Positions 1 to 8,360 of a stretch of 64,000 nucleotides of DNA are shown piece by piece (position 1 is the first letter of the stretch; each line of letters starts with the position of its first letter). This DNA is from Mycobacterium sp. URHB0044 (lineage in GTDB: Bacteria > Actinomycetota > Actinomycetes > Mycobacteriales > Mycobacteriaceae): contig NZ_JIAW01000004.1 of the NCBI RefSeq assembly GCF_000620625.1, positions 281,223 through 345,222 of the forward strand, in the 5' to 3' direction. Under the pieces are notes generated by a model, which saw only the letters and a program-made list of their open reading frames with translations, had not been told where the DNA came from and did not search any database. The position numbers and the translations under genes were made by a program.

Positions 1-766
1 GGCTGGCGGTCCGCCCGACGAGGCACACCTGCTTGCAGTCATCCGAGGACGGGTCGTCGTTCAGGCGCACGCTCGGAGCCTGTTCGTGCTCGGGGGGTGA
101 CAACGTCACGCCGCGGCGGGTGCGCACGGCGAATGGGCCGTCGGGCGTGTCGAGCACGACGCCGACGATGATGTCCTCATCCCAGACCAGCCGTTGCAGC
201 GGACTGGCCGCGAGCACCTCGACATCGCGCTCACCTGCCTGCGCGGCCATCCAGCCGAGCAACTCGTGTTCGCCGAGACCGTCGTACCAGTCCAGTTCGC
301 CGAGCGGCGTGACCGCGACGAACTCACCATCGGACGAGCGCATCCTCGGGTGTTTCACATCGACGACGAATGAGGACAACAGTCCGTACGGCGAACCGAG
401 GCATTGGCCATCCCACGTCCGGATCGCGGCACCGAAGAAGGGCTCGACGGTGCGCTCGTCGGCCGTCCACTCGCTTGCCACCCGCGTCGGCACCCGTGCG
501 GTGTCCGCGCCGTGAGCCAGCGGGACGAGGCCCTCGGTGAGGGCCGAGAAGTACTCATTGGTGTCGACGTCGACCGTCTCGTGCTGCAGCCACCCGCCTA
601 GGGATCCGACACGCCGACGGGTGACCAGCGACGATCCGTCATGGTCGCGACCGGGTGCCGTGCTCGCGACGATCACGTCCGCACCGGCGTCGACGGCGGC
701 AATGGCGCTTGCCAGGCCACCGACCCCGGCACCGATGCAAACCAGGTCGACTTCTGTGTCCCACAT
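1..766 (-). CDS. FAD-dependent oxidoreductase, N-terminal part (cut by window edge)
   Basis: The reading frame runs from an ATG at 766 off the left edge, so only about 255 N-terminal residues are visible. Residues about 6-30 form a dinucleotide-binding fold (VDLVCIGAGVGGLASAIAA, GxGxxG type) followed by an acidic/hydrophobic second strand, as in the succinate dehydrogenase/fumarate reductase and 3-ketosteroid dehydrogenase flavoprotein superfamily. The substrate cannot be read from this part. It diverges from the TetR gene at 999 across a 232-base gap that contains a palindrome, so it may be a target of that regulator. The family call is fairly safe; the function is unknown. Confidence 0.7.
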   Translation of the reverse strand, partial: MWDTEVDLVCIGAGVGGLASAIAAVDAGADVIVASTAPGRDHDGSSLVTRRRVGSLGGWLQHETVDVDTNEYFSALTEGLVPLAHGADTARVPTRVASEWTADERTVEPFFGAAIRTWDGQCLGSPYGLLSSFVVDVKHPRMRSSDGEFVAVTPLGELDWYDGLGEHELLGWMAAQAGERDVEVLAASPLQRLVWDEDIIVGVVLDTPDGPFAVRTRRGVTLSPPEHEQAPSVRLNDDPSSDDCKQVCLVGRTAS

Positions 767-856
767 CTGCGTTGACTACCTCGTCTCTGCTGGAGCGGAG
801 CGGTGATTCTGGTGTGGGCGCAGCCGCAGACCGAGAGTCATCACAACGCGTACTTT

Positions 857-873
857 ACATACCTTTGGAATGT
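857..873. promoter_or_regulatory. Operator-like palindrome upstream of tandem TetR genes
   Basis: ACATACC-TTT-GGAATGT is a 7-3-7 inverted repeat with one mismatch. It lies in the divergent gap between the FAD oxidoreductase and the first TetR gene. Its ACATACC half resembles the autoregulatory elements bound by gamma-butyrolactone-receptor TetR proteins, which matches the type of regulator encoded next to it. Binding is inferred. Confidence 0.45.
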
Positions 874-998
874 TCTGCTGCCCTGGTGATGACTTAAAGT
901 CTGGAGCAAAATTGGTCACCGTCCCCCGGGGCGTCAAACAGGAGAAATGCCGGGAATCGAGTAATCATCGGTCGGCTGGAGATTGGGAAGGCGTAGTG

Positions 999-1676
999 GT
1001 GACCGAGCAGGTCGACGGACGGGGCGGGACGACGCGGCTGCAGATCCTGCATGCCGCGGCTCACCAGTTCGCCGCCCGTCCCTACAGCGAGGTAAACCTC
1101 GATGACATCCTGGCCAGTGCGGACGTGACCAAGGGCGCCCTCTACTCCCACTTCCGGTCGAAACACGCGCTGGCCGCCGCGATCGTCGAACACCGCGGCG
1201 AACTGGACAAGGTGGCGTTCGAACAATCGTCGAATCGCGGACTCCGAGGATTCGAGACCATGATCGATGTCGCCTACATGATCGCCGTGGCCGACATCTC
1301 CGAGGACATGTGCCGCGCCGGTCTCAATCTGCTCGAGTCCATCGGCCGCTTCGACGGGCTTCAGGCAAAGGTTCTCGACAACTGGGTAGTCGCCTTCGCG
1401 GCGATGACACGCCGTGCCATCGCCGAAGGAGACGTGGTCGCCGGAAGCGACCCAGAGCACGTGGCACGGTTGATGGTCGCGTTGTATCTCGGCCTGCGTC
1501 AGACGAGCAATCTCGACGAACCCGACACGTACATCGGTCATTTCGAGTCGGCCTGGCTAATGGTCCTGTCCGGCTTCGCGAACCCTGAAAGCATCGCTTA
1601 CTTCGCGGGGTTCATCCGACGCCGCTCGGCACTCGCGATCAAGAATACCGTCCCTTTGCACGCCGACAATCTATGA
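999..1676 (+). CDS. TetR-family regulator, gamma-butyrolactone-receptor-like (first of a pair)
   Basis: About 225 residues. The N-terminal helix-turn-helix (residues about 10-55) ends in TKGALYSHFRSKHALAAAIVEH, the recognition region typical of ArpA/ScbR-like TetR repressors. A GTG at 999 is preferred because GGGAAGG at 985-991 lies 7 bases upstream; the adjacent GTG at 996 is possible. The frame is open further upstream without a ribosome-binding site. The next gene is a second regulator of the same type 52 bases downstream, so the two are probably co-transcribed. The C-terminal ligand domain gives no clear ligand. Likely targets are itself and the divergent oxidoreductase, through the palindrome at 857-873. 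Confidence 0.8.
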   Translation: MTEQVDGRGGTTRLQILHAAAHQFAARPYSEVNLDDILASADVTKGALYSHFRSKHALAAAIVEHRGELDKVAFEQSSNRGLRGFETMIDVAYMIAVADISEDMCRAGLNLLESIGRFDGLQAKVLDNWVVAFAAMTRRAIAEGDVVAGSDPEHVARLMVALYLGLRQTSNLDEPDTYIGHFESAWLMVLSGFANPESIAYFAGFIRRRSALAIKNTVPLHADNL

Positions 1677-1728
1677 TCCGATGGACGCCGAAGGCGCGGT
1701 CGATATCAGCTGATGGAGGTGCACGAAG

Positions 1729-2382
1729 ATGGTGCGCCAGGCCAGATCCGAAGCCACCCGGCGAAGGATCATCGATTCAGCCGTAGAGCTCATCAACGAG
1801 ATTGGTTATCCCGCTAGCGGACTGGCCGACATCATCGAGCGTGCGGAACTCACGAAGGGCGCCCTCTACTACCACTTCGACTCGAAGGAGGCGGTGGCCA
1901 CCGCCATCATCGAGGAAGGCACCGCCACGGTGGTCGGCGCCTACCGCTCCGCCGCCAGAACGAGTTCCCCCGCGCTGGAGAACATCGTGCACGGCATCTT
2001 CACGGTTGCCGATGCCATCAACGCCGACAGCGTCGCTGAGGCGGCGTGTCGGCTGCTGCGCACCTTCGGCGGATTCAATCCGGTCGCCAAGGCGACGTAC
2101 GGCATCCTCCAAGACGAGCTCGCCGTCGGCGTGACGTCCGCCCTCGAGGAGGGCGACCTCCGGTCCGACATCGAGGCCGACACGATCGTCGCCGCGGTCC
2201 TCGCCTCGATGCTGGGAGCAGAAATGGTCTCGAGCGCGTTGGCCGACGGCCGCGATCTGCGCCGGCGTTTCGCACTCAACTTGGAGGTCCTGCTGCCTGC
2301 GATCGTCCGTGCCGACTCGCTGAACTACTACCGGGAGTTCCTCGCTCGTCAGTCGATGCGCAACTCGCCGTCGAGCCGATAG
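1729..2382 (+). CDS. TetR-family regulator, gamma-butyrolactone-receptor-like (second of a pair)
   Basis: 217 residues from an ATG with GGAGGT 8 bases upstream. The N-terminus (EATRRRIIDSAVELINEIGY, then TKGALYYHFDSKEAVATAIIEE) closely follows the ArpA/ScbR type of TetR DNA-binding domain. The C-terminal part is a helical ligand-binding domain. Such receptors are well known in Streptomyces, where they sense gamma-butyrolactones; their signals in mycobacteria are not established. It stands directly after a related regulator and convergent to a PAS protein gene 7 bases away. Confidence 0.85.
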   Translation: MVRQARSEATRRRIIDSAVELINEIGYPASGLADIIERAELTKGALYYHFDSKEAVATAIIEEGTATVVGAYRSAARTSSPALENIVHGIFTVADAINADSVAEAACRLLRTFGGFNPVAKATYGILQDELAVGVTSALEEGDLRSDIEADTIVAAVLASMLGAEMVSSALADGRDLRRRFALNLEVLLPAIVRADSLNYYREFLARQSMRNSPSSR

Positions 2383-2389
2383 CCGGCCG

Positions 2390-2791
2390 TCAGAGCCCGT
2401 CGGACCACAGCTTCTCGGTGAGATCCTGGAACGTGGCGAGCGCGACGGGATCATTGCCCCGAAGCAGCGCCGACTTGCTCATCCGAGCGCGCACGATCGA
2501 ACCGTCCCGATGGCGCAACGCGACGACCAGGCCGGCGTGGGCGCGCAGAACGGACAACACCGATTCGTCGGTCGGCATCGTGTGAAACAGTCGTCGGAAC
2601 GTCGAGTTCGTCACTTCGTCGACGTCCCTGCCCACCATCTCGCCGAAGGCGCCGTTGGCGAAGAGCACCGAGCCGTCCTCGGCGATCGCCAGGACGGGCA
2701 CCGGAAATCGCTCCAACACCACCAACGCGGGCAATTCGGTCAGGAGTGCCATCGGCGACTTCGCGGTCTCCCCTTCTCGACGCCTCTCCAC
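2390..2791 (-). CDS. Single PAS-domain protein
   Basis: About 133 residues, consisting of little more than one PAS fold (FPVPVLAIAEDGSVLFANGAF, then GRDVDEV and a C-terminal LATFQDLTEKLW strand). It has no output domain, so it may sense a small ligand or modulate a partner. A GTG start at 2791 is chosen because the frame stays PAS-like from there; an ATG at 2752 gives 120 residues and is a fair alternative, since neither has a strong ribosome-binding site. It diverges from the acyl-CoA dehydrogenase pair at 2884, with 92 bases between them, so it may be tied to that operon. Confidence 0.65.
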   Translation of the reverse strand: MERRREGETAKSPMALLTELPALVVLERFPVPVLAIAEDGSVLFANGAFGEMVGRDVDEVTNSTFRRLFHTMPTDESVLSVLRAHAGLVVALRHRDGSIVRARMSKSALLRGNDPVALATFQDLTEKLWSDGL

Positions 2792-2883
2792 GAGTCGATT
2801 ATCGCCCCCGGCCCACGACGCGGGTCTGAGTTGGGTAACTAGGTTTACTCTGTCCGTACCAAGTTTCGACAGACGGGGAACCC

Positions 2884-4116
2884 ATGGACCTGACGTGGTC
2901 GGCGGCCGACATCGCCTTTCGCGACGAGGTGCGCGCATTTCTGGACGACAAGCTGACTCCTGATCTACGGCGGGCCGGTCGGCTGATGACGAGCGTCTAC
3001 AGCGACCACGACGCGAGCCTGGAGTGGCAGCGAATTCTGCACGATCGCGGCTGGGCGGCGCCGGCGTGGCCCGTGGAATACGGCGGCTGCGACTGGAGCC
3101 TGACGCAGCACTACGTCTTCAGCCGAGAGTCGACGCTGGCGGGCGCACCGGCGTTGTCTCCGATGGGAATCCGCATGGTGGCGCACGCGATCATCGCCTA
3201 CGGCACGCAGGAGCAGAAGGACTTCTTCCTGCCCCGCATCCTGACCGGCGAAGTGTTCTTCTGTCAGGGCTACTCCGAGCCGGAGTCGGGTTCGGACCTG
3301 GCATCGCTATCGATGGCCGCCGTCTCAGATGGTGATGACCTCATTTGCACCGGCAGCAAGATCTGGACCACCCACGCCCGCGAAGCCAACTGGATGTTCG
3401 GTCTGGTGCGCACGTCGCGCACCGGCAAGAAGCAGCAGGGCATCACGTTCGTGTTGATCGACATGGCTTCGCCCGGCATCCAGATCCGGCCGCTCGTCAT
3501 GACGTCGGGCGAGGAGATCCAGAATCAGGTCTTCTTCGACGAGGTGCGCGTGCCGAAGACCAACGTGATCGGCGAGATCGACGACGGGTGGACCGTCGCC
3601 AAGTATCTGCTCGAGTTCGAGCGCGGCGGCGGTGCGCATGCACCCGCGTTGCAGGTGATGGCCGAACACGTGGCGACCGCCGCGGCAGGCCAGCCGGGTC
3701 CCGGCGGCGGCCCGCTGCTCGACGACCCGGCGTTCGCCACCAAGCTCGCCGACACACGAATCCGTACCGACGTATTGGAGATCCTCGAGTACCGGGTGCT
3801 GGCCGCGATGGCCGGCGGCGGGCACCCCGGCTCGGCGTCGTCGATGCTCAAGATCCTGTCGACCGAGCTCAGTCAGGCGCTCACCGAACTGGCGATGGAG
3901 GCGGCGGGGCCACGCGGCCGCGCCTACCAACCGCACGCGACGTGTCCGGGCGGGCCGGTATCCGAATTCGAGCCACCGCCGGACGGTTACGTCAGCGGTG
4001 AGCCGTGGCAGGCGGCGGCACCGCTGCGGTACTTCAACGACCGAGCGGGCTCGATCTACGCGGGTAGCAACGAAATTCAGCGCAACATTCTGGCGAAGGC
4101 AGCTCTGGGACTCTAA
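2884..4116 (+). CDS. Acyl-CoA dehydrogenase (FadE-type), subunit 1
   Basis: 410 residues, the usual length for an acyl-CoA dehydrogenase, which introduces a trans-2 double bond into an acyl-CoA using FAD. Visible family features are the FAD-contact segment around CQGYSEPESGSDLASL (about residue 125), GSKIWTTHA, and a C-terminal AGSNEIQRNILAKAALGL. The ATG follows GGGGA. The stop codon directly abuts the ATG of a second, shorter acyl-CoA dehydrogenase. In mycobacteria such pairs (for example FadE26-27 and FadE28-29) form mixed tetramers acting on steroid side chains or branched acyl chains, so a heteromeric enzyme is likely; the substrate is not known. Confidence 0.9.
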   Translation: MDLTWSAADIAFRDEVRAFLDDKLTPDLRRAGRLMTSVYSDHDASLEWQRILHDRGWAAPAWPVEYGGCDWSLTQHYVFSRESTLAGAPALSPMGIRMVAHAIIAYGTQEQKDFFLPRILTGEVFFCQGYSEPESGSDLASLSMAAVSDGDDLICTGSKIWTTHAREANWMFGLVRTSRTGKKQQGITFVLIDMASPGIQIRPLVMTSGEEIQNQVFFDEVRVPKTNVIGEIDDGWTVAKYLLEFERGGGAHAPALQVMAEHVATAAAGQPGPGGGPLLDDPAFATKLADTRIRTDVLEILEYRVLAAMAGGGHPGSASSMLKILSTELSQALTELAMEAAGPRGRAYQPHATCPGGPVSEFEPPPDGYVSGEPWQAAAPLRYFNDRAGSIYAGSNEIQRNILAKAALGL

Positions 4117-5235
4117 ATGGACTTCACCCTCTCCCACGAACAGGAACTCCTGCGCGACGGCCTGACCCGGTTTCTGGCGACGCGCTACGACCTCGAGAAG
4201 AGCCGGTCGGCGGCGAAGACGGGCGCAGGTTGGCAGCCCGACGTCTGGCGTGCGCTCGCCGAGGAGCTCGGCGTCCTCGGCGCCGCCCTTCCGGAGGACG
4301 TCGGCGGAATCGGCGGCGGGCCGGTCGAGATGATGATCATCGCGGAGGCACTTGGCCATGCCTTGGTCGTCGAGCCGTACGTGGACACCGCGGTGGTGGC
4401 CGCGGGTCTGCTCCGCCGCGCGGGCGGCGACACCGCCACCGCCCTGCTCGCGCGGATCGCCGACGGCCAGGCAATCGTGGTGCTGGCCGCCGCCGAAGCG
4501 GAATCCGGGGACCGCTGGCAGGACGCCGCGACCACCGCACGCCGGGACGGAGCCGACTGGGTCCTCGACGGCGCCAAGATCATGGTCTGCCACGCCCCGC
4601 TGGCCACGCATCTGCTGGTCACCGCCCGCACCGGCGCAGGTCTGTCGCTGTTCTGCGTCGAAACCGGCACGGCCGGCATCGAGGTCCACGGCTTCCGCAC
4701 GGTCGACGACCGTCGGGCCGCCGACCTGGTCTTCAGCGGGGTGCGGCTGCCCGCCGACGCGCTGCTCGGCGGGGACGGGCAGGCGTGGCCGTCGGTCGAT
4801 CATGCCCGTGACGAAGGTGCGGCCGCCGTGTGCGCGGAGGCGGTCGGTAACATGCGAAAGGTGTTGGCCGACACCGTCGAATACTGCAAGCAGCGGCAAC
4901 AGTTCGGGCAGCCGATCGGCAGCTTCCAGGTGCTGCAGCATCGGATGGTCGACATGCACATGGAGCTCGAGCAATCCATCGCCGCCACGTACCTGGCAGT
5001 GCTGAACCTCGAAGCCGAGGCCGCGGTCCGAGCGCGTGCGGTGTCGGCGGCCAAGGCCACGATCGGCAGAGCGGCACGGTTCGTCGGCCAGAACGCCGTG
5101 CAATTGCACGGGGGCATGGGAATGACCGAGGAACTGGCGATCGGGCACTACTTCAAGCGGCTGACGGCCGTGCAGTACGAGTTCGGGTCGACCGATCAGC
5201 ACGTCGCGCGGTATGTGGAGCTGACCAGGGCGTGA
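4117..5235 (+). CDS. Acyl-CoA dehydrogenase (FadE-type), subunit 2
   Basis: 372 residues, begins immediately after the stop of the preceding FadE. It has the family helical N-domain, the FGQPIGSFQVLQH segment (about residue 265) and the C-terminal QLHGGMGMTEELAIGHYFKR motif. The short length and adjacency to a 410-residue paralogue match the two-subunit mycobacterial acyl-CoA dehydrogenases. The last codons overlap the start of the EamA transporter by four bases (GTGA), so all three are in one operon. Confidence 0.9.
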   Translation: MDFTLSHEQELLRDGLTRFLATRYDLEKSRSAAKTGAGWQPDVWRALAEELGVLGAALPEDVGGIGGGPVEMMIIAEALGHALVVEPYVDTAVVAAGLLRRAGGDTATALLARIADGQAIVVLAAAEAESGDRWQDAATTARRDGADWVLDGAKIMVCHAPLATHLLVTARTGAGLSLFCVETGTAGIEVHGFRTVDDRRAADLVFSGVRLPADALLGGDGQAWPSVDHARDEGAAAVCAEAVGNMRKVLADTVEYCKQRQQFGQPIGSFQVLQHRMVDMHMELEQSIAATYLAVLNLEAEAAVRARAVSAAKATIGRAARFVGQNAVQLHGGMGMTEELAIGHYFKRLTAVQYEFGSTDQHVARYVELTRA

Positions 5236-6128
5236 GTCTTCGCGGATGGGTGTTGTTCGCTGCGATGAGCGTGATCTGGGGTATCCCCTATCTGCTGATC
5301 AAGGTTGCGGTGGAGGGTGTTTCGCCGCCCGTTCTGGTGCTGGCGCGGACCGCGATCGGTGCGGCCGTGCTGTTGCCGCTGGCCCTGTCGCGGGCCGCGT
5401 GGGCTCCGGTGCTGCGGCACTGGCGCCCGGTTTTGGTCTTCGCGTTCTTCGAGATCATCGCCGCCTGGTTGCTGCTGACCGACGCCGAGCGCCGCATCTC
5501 CAGTTCGTTGACCGGTCTCCTTATCGCAGCGGCACCGATCATCGCCGCGGTGCTCGACCGGTTCACCGGTGGCGAAACGACATTCGGGATCAAACGGATC
5601 GCCGGTCTGGCGCTCGGGATCGTCGGTGTCGCCGTGCTGGCGGGCCCCGAACTCACGGGCGGCAGCGCCTGGCCGGTGACGGAGGTGTTGTTGGTCGCGG
5701 TCTGCTACGCGATCGCTCCCCTGGTCGCCGCGCGCTATCTGGGCGACGTGCCGACACTGCCGATGACGGCCGCGTGCCTCGGCTTTGCCGCGCTGGTGTA
5801 CGCCGGGCCGGCGGCGGCGACGTGGCCCGACCAGATGCCAAGCACGCGAGTTCTATTGGCACTCGCCGCACTTGCCGTGATTTGCACCGCACTGGCGTTC
5901 ATCGTCTTCTTCGCGCTGATCCGCGAGGTCGGTGCCGCCCGCGCACTGGTGTTCACCTACGTCAATCCCGCGGTGGCACTCGCGGCAGGAGTGATCGTCC
6001 TGAACGAGCCCTTGACTCCGTGGAACGTCGCGGGACTGGGCCTGATCCTCGCCGGGTTGGTGTTGGCTACCCGGCGGGCCGACGCGGAGCCGGTTGTGTC
6101 GGAACCGACTCAAGCCGGGCCACGCTGA
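5232..6128 (+). CDS. EamA/DMT-superfamily membrane transporter
   Basis: 298 residues with ten hydrophobic segments arranged as two five-helix repeats, the EamA (drug/metabolite transporter) layout. The first repeat starts MSVIWGIPYLLIKVAVEG. The GTG start overlaps the preceding FadE stop in GTGA. Members export amino acids, nucleosides or drugs; the substrate here cannot be read. Coupling to two acyl-CoA dehydrogenases is unusual but may be only operon convenience. It converges on the YbaK gene 15 bases away. Confidence 0.85.
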   Translation: MSLRGWVLFAAMSVIWGIPYLLIKVAVEGVSPPVLVLARTAIGAAVLLPLALSRAAWAPVLRHWRPVLVFAFFEIIAAWLLLTDAERRISSSLTGLLIAAAPIIAAVLDRFTGGETTFGIKRIAGLALGIVGVAVLAGPELTGGSAWPVTEVLLVAVCYAIAPLVAARYLGDVPTLPMTAACLGFAALVYAGPAAATWPDQMPSTRVLLALAALAVICTALAFIVFFALIREVGAARALVFTYVNPAVALAAGVIVLNEPLTPWNVAGLGLILAGLVLATRRADAEPVVSEPTQAGPR

Positions 6129-6143
6129 ACCGGTCGGCGACCG

Positions 6144-6608
6144 TCAACGCACCCGGAGGGCAACGCCTTCGGTGACGGCGAGCAGCTGCTCGTAGGTGAG
6201 CGGCATGACCGAGTCCGCAGTCCCGGCCGCGGTCCAGATGACGGCGTACTGAGCGAGTGACTCGTCGACGACGGTGCGCAGCCGGCTCGGATGACCCAGA
6301 GGTGCGACGCCGCCGATGACTTGGCCCGTCGCGTTGCGGACCATCCGCGGATTCGCCTTGGCGATCGTCTCGGCGCCCAGTGTCTTGGCCAGCAGCTCGG
6401 TATCGACGCGCTGCGCGCCGCTGGCCATGACCAGCAGGGGTCCGCCGTCGCAGTCGAAGACCAGGCTATTGGCGATCGCCCCGACCTCACAGCCGAGCTG
6501 CGCGGCAGCGGCGGCCGCGGTCTTCGCGTCGGCGTCGAGAATGCGGATGGCCGGCTGCACGCCCGCCTCAGCGAGTGCTTGCGCGACGCGCGAGTTCCGT
6601 TCGTTCAC
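6144..6608 (-). CDS. YbaK/EbsC-family aminoacyl-tRNA deacylase
   Basis: About 154 residues. The sequence GCEVGAIANSLVF, the central LVMASGAQRVDTELLAK and the ATGQVIGGVAPLGHP segment are the conserved core of YbaK/ProX editing enzymes, which hydrolyse mischarged aminoacyl-tRNA such as Cys-tRNA(Pro) in the cytoplasm. The GTG at 6608 gives the family's usual N-terminus and has GGGATC upstream; an ATG at 6647 would add 13 residues of poor conservation. It is transcribed alone. Confidence 0.85.
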   Translation of the reverse strand: MNERNSRVAQALAEAGVQPAIRILDADAKTAAAAAAQLGCEVGAIANSLVFDCDGGPLLVMASGAQRVDTELLAKTLGAETIAKANPRMVRNATGQVIGGVAPLGHPSRLRTVVDESLAQYAVIWTAAGTADSVMPLTYEQLLAVTEGVALRVR

Positions 6609-6707
6609 TTCGGATCCCGGGAGTTCCTCATTGGCACACCTCGTCATCGACGTACAGAGTCGGTCACAAGCTACTTCAGTGCCGACAATAACCGAGGCGC
6701 TGGCGCG

Positions 6708-7124
6708 TCACAGCGCGCCACGCTTCGCGACCCATCGGTGCTGAAAGTCCAAGACCGTTGCCGCCGTGTCGAAATCAGCATCGTAGTGTAGAACCGTCAG
6801 CCTGTGGGCCGCGGCCATGGCCGCGGTGAGGAGGTCTGCCACACCCACAGATCTATGTTTGCCCGACATCGCCAGCTGGAACTGAGCTTCGAGCGCCGTT
6901 TGCCAATGTTGGTCATTGGTTGGCAGATACTCGTAAACGGCCCTGCGTCGGTCTCTCACGCGAGCGAACTCTCGGGCGGATCGGACACTGTAAAAGGCCT
7001 CGGCATCGAGGACCGGCGTGGTAGCTACCAGGCCGGAGTCGATGACGGGAGCCAACAGTTCGGCGACGGCTGGAATCCCCATTCGTGCGGCGGCACTGGT
7101 GTCGACCAAGTACCGCGCCGTCAC
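6708..7124 (-). CDS. vapC: VapC-type PIN-domain ribonuclease toxin
   Basis: 138 residues. PIN-domain acidic residues are visible: Asp in RYLVDTSAAAR (residue about 8), Glu in DAEAFYSVR, and Asp residues in VGVADLLTAAMAAAH and HYDADFD. PIN toxins cleave RNA in a metal-dependent manner and are held in check by the antitoxin encoded upstream. The GTG at 7124 overlaps the antitoxin stop in GTGA. A GTG two codons upstream is also possible. Confidence 0.9.
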   Translation of the reverse strand: MTARYLVDTSAAARMGIPAVAELLAPVIDSGLVATTPVLDAEAFYSVRSAREFARVRDRRRAVYEYLPTNDQHWQTALEAQFQLAMSGKHRSVGVADLLTAAMAAAHRLTVLHYDADFDTAATVLDFQHRWVAKRGAL

Positions 7125-7327
7125 CGCCACACGTCGTCCCGTGCGCCGCGGTCTGTCATCTCGGCCATACCACCCGACATGAGCCACTCGATTTCACGTG
7201 CCCGTGCGGCGCGGGTTGCGGCCAACTGCAATGCAGACCGTACGGTGTCGGCGATTCCGGTCGTGCCGAGTTCCCGCTTCGCGGCCTCAAGGAGCTCGTC
7301 CTCGATGTCGATGAGTCGCTTGGTCAC
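7121..7327 (-). CDS. vapB: VapB-type antitoxin
   Basis: 68 residues beginning VTKRLIDIEDELLEAAKRELG, a ribbon-helix-helix type N-terminus typical of mycobacterial VapB, followed by TTGIADTVRSALQLAA and a C-terminal toxin-binding tail. The GTG at 7327 has a perfect AGGAGG seven bases upstream, which fixes the start. It is translationally coupled to vapC. A perfect inverted repeat flanks the ribosome-binding site, a likely autoregulation site. Confidence 0.9.
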   Translation of the reverse strand: MTKRLIDIEDELLEAAKRELGTTGIADTVRSALQLAATRAARAREIEWLMSGGMAEMTDRGARDDVWR

Positions 7328-7338
7328 CCGAATGCCTC

Positions 7339-7368
7339 CTATATACATCACGCACTCCGCGTATATAG
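7339..7368 (-). promoter_or_regulatory. Inverted repeat over the vapBC ribosome-binding site and promoter
   Basis: CTATATAC (7339-7346) and GTATATAG (7361-7368) are perfect 8-base arms with a 14-base spacer. The left arm touches the AGGAGG of vapB, and the right arm overlaps the last codons of the upstream gene. VapBC complexes usually repress their own promoter through such repeats, so this is the probable VapB operator. Confidence 0.6.
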
Positions 7369-8247
7369 TAGCCGCAGCTGCGCGCAGGCATCCTGGAAGC
7401 GGTTCCAAGAAGCACCATCGGGCTGCAAAGGCGTACTCATGGGGCCCTTCGTGCGCATGCGAATCCAGTCAATCGCATTGTGGACGCCCTTGGCGAGGTC
7501 GAGCTCCGGCACCTGCAAAGCGCCCCGACACCTCAATAACTGCTCCTCGTAGCGATCGTCCCAGCAATCCGTCCGCCACCCAGGCCATCGATCATCGATC
7601 GCATCGAACAGACCCCGCGCCTCAGAGGTGGTCCACACACCTACCGACCGGGCTGGCACGTCGACATGGACGCCGCTCTCTGGAATCGCAAGACGGCGCA
7701 TCCTGGTAAACCCCTTGCCCGGAAGGGTTTTCAGCATCGACGGCCCCTGCCATCCGGCGCTGTAACCCCACCACAGCGGCCACAGCCGCAGGGCTCCATC
7801 TTCGCCCACGACTGATACGACATGGCAGAGTCCGTCTCGTCCGCGGGCGCGCTGCAATGGTTGGCCGACCCTGCCGGTCTCCCATCTCCGCTCGGCTTCG
7901 ACGTACGCGGCCAGCTCATCTGTCCCTCCGTACGCCCAGCCGACCGAGTAGTCGGGCCAGGTGATTCCGAGTGCGGCCAGCATCGCCCGCCGCTCCGGCA
8001 TGGTCGTCATGAGCTCGTCGCCGAAGAACAAGAGCCGGCGTGCGTCGAGGTCGACCAGCGCTCCGCCTTCCGCCCACGTGGGACTGGTCCACTCGTCCCG
8101 TGGGCACCGCCGGTGCAACGTGATGTAGCTCAAGGCAAATTCCGGCCCGAACGCGAGCGCATCGAGCATGCAACAGCCAGCCGTATTCGAATAGTGCAGC
8201 TGCCACTGACCGTTCTCCACGATCACCAGGTTGGCTCGATTGCCCAT
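7348..8247 (-). CDS. Conserved-looking hypothetical protein
   Basis: 299 residues of unknown function, with no signal peptide or membrane segment. The N-terminus (MGNRANLVIVENGQWQLHYS) reads like a small beta-rich module. The protein is rich in tryptophan, with clusters such as LWPLWWGYSAGW and RWPGWRTDCWDDRYEEQ. The ATG at 8247 is chosen because AGGAG at 8256-8260 is 8 bases upstream; a GTG at 8256 overlaps that site. It ends inside the vapBC operator region and lies in the same orientation, so read-through into the toxin-antitoxin genes is possible. I do not recognise the family. Confidence 0.7.
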   Translation of the reverse strand: MGNRANLVIVENGQWQLHYSNTAGCCMLDALAFGPEFALSYITLHRRCPRDEWTSPTWAEGGALVDLDARRLLFFGDELMTTMPERRAMLAALGITWPDYSVGWAYGGTDELAAYVEAERRWETGRVGQPLQRARGRDGLCHVVSVVGEDGALRLWPLWWGYSAGWQGPSMLKTLPGKGFTRMRRLAIPESGVHVDVPARSVGVWTTSEARGLFDAIDDRWPGWRTDCWDDRYEEQLLRCRGALQVPELDLAKGVHNAIDWIRMRTKGPMSTPLQPDGASWNRFQDACAQLRLLYTRSA

Positions 8248-8360
8248 CGTGATCACTCCTCGTCGCAGTTGTTGCGACGACCATCACTCGGAGCGACGAC
8301 AAGCCAGGAGCGCTAGTGGCGACTCATCCACAGAGCGCGTTTCATCCACAACCGGACGCA

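Noticed and set aside
3325..5202. Long open frame of 625 codons on the minus strand
   Set aside because: It lies antisense to the two clear acyl-CoA dehydrogenase genes and has the Arg/His/Gly-rich composition of a GC-rich shadow frame.
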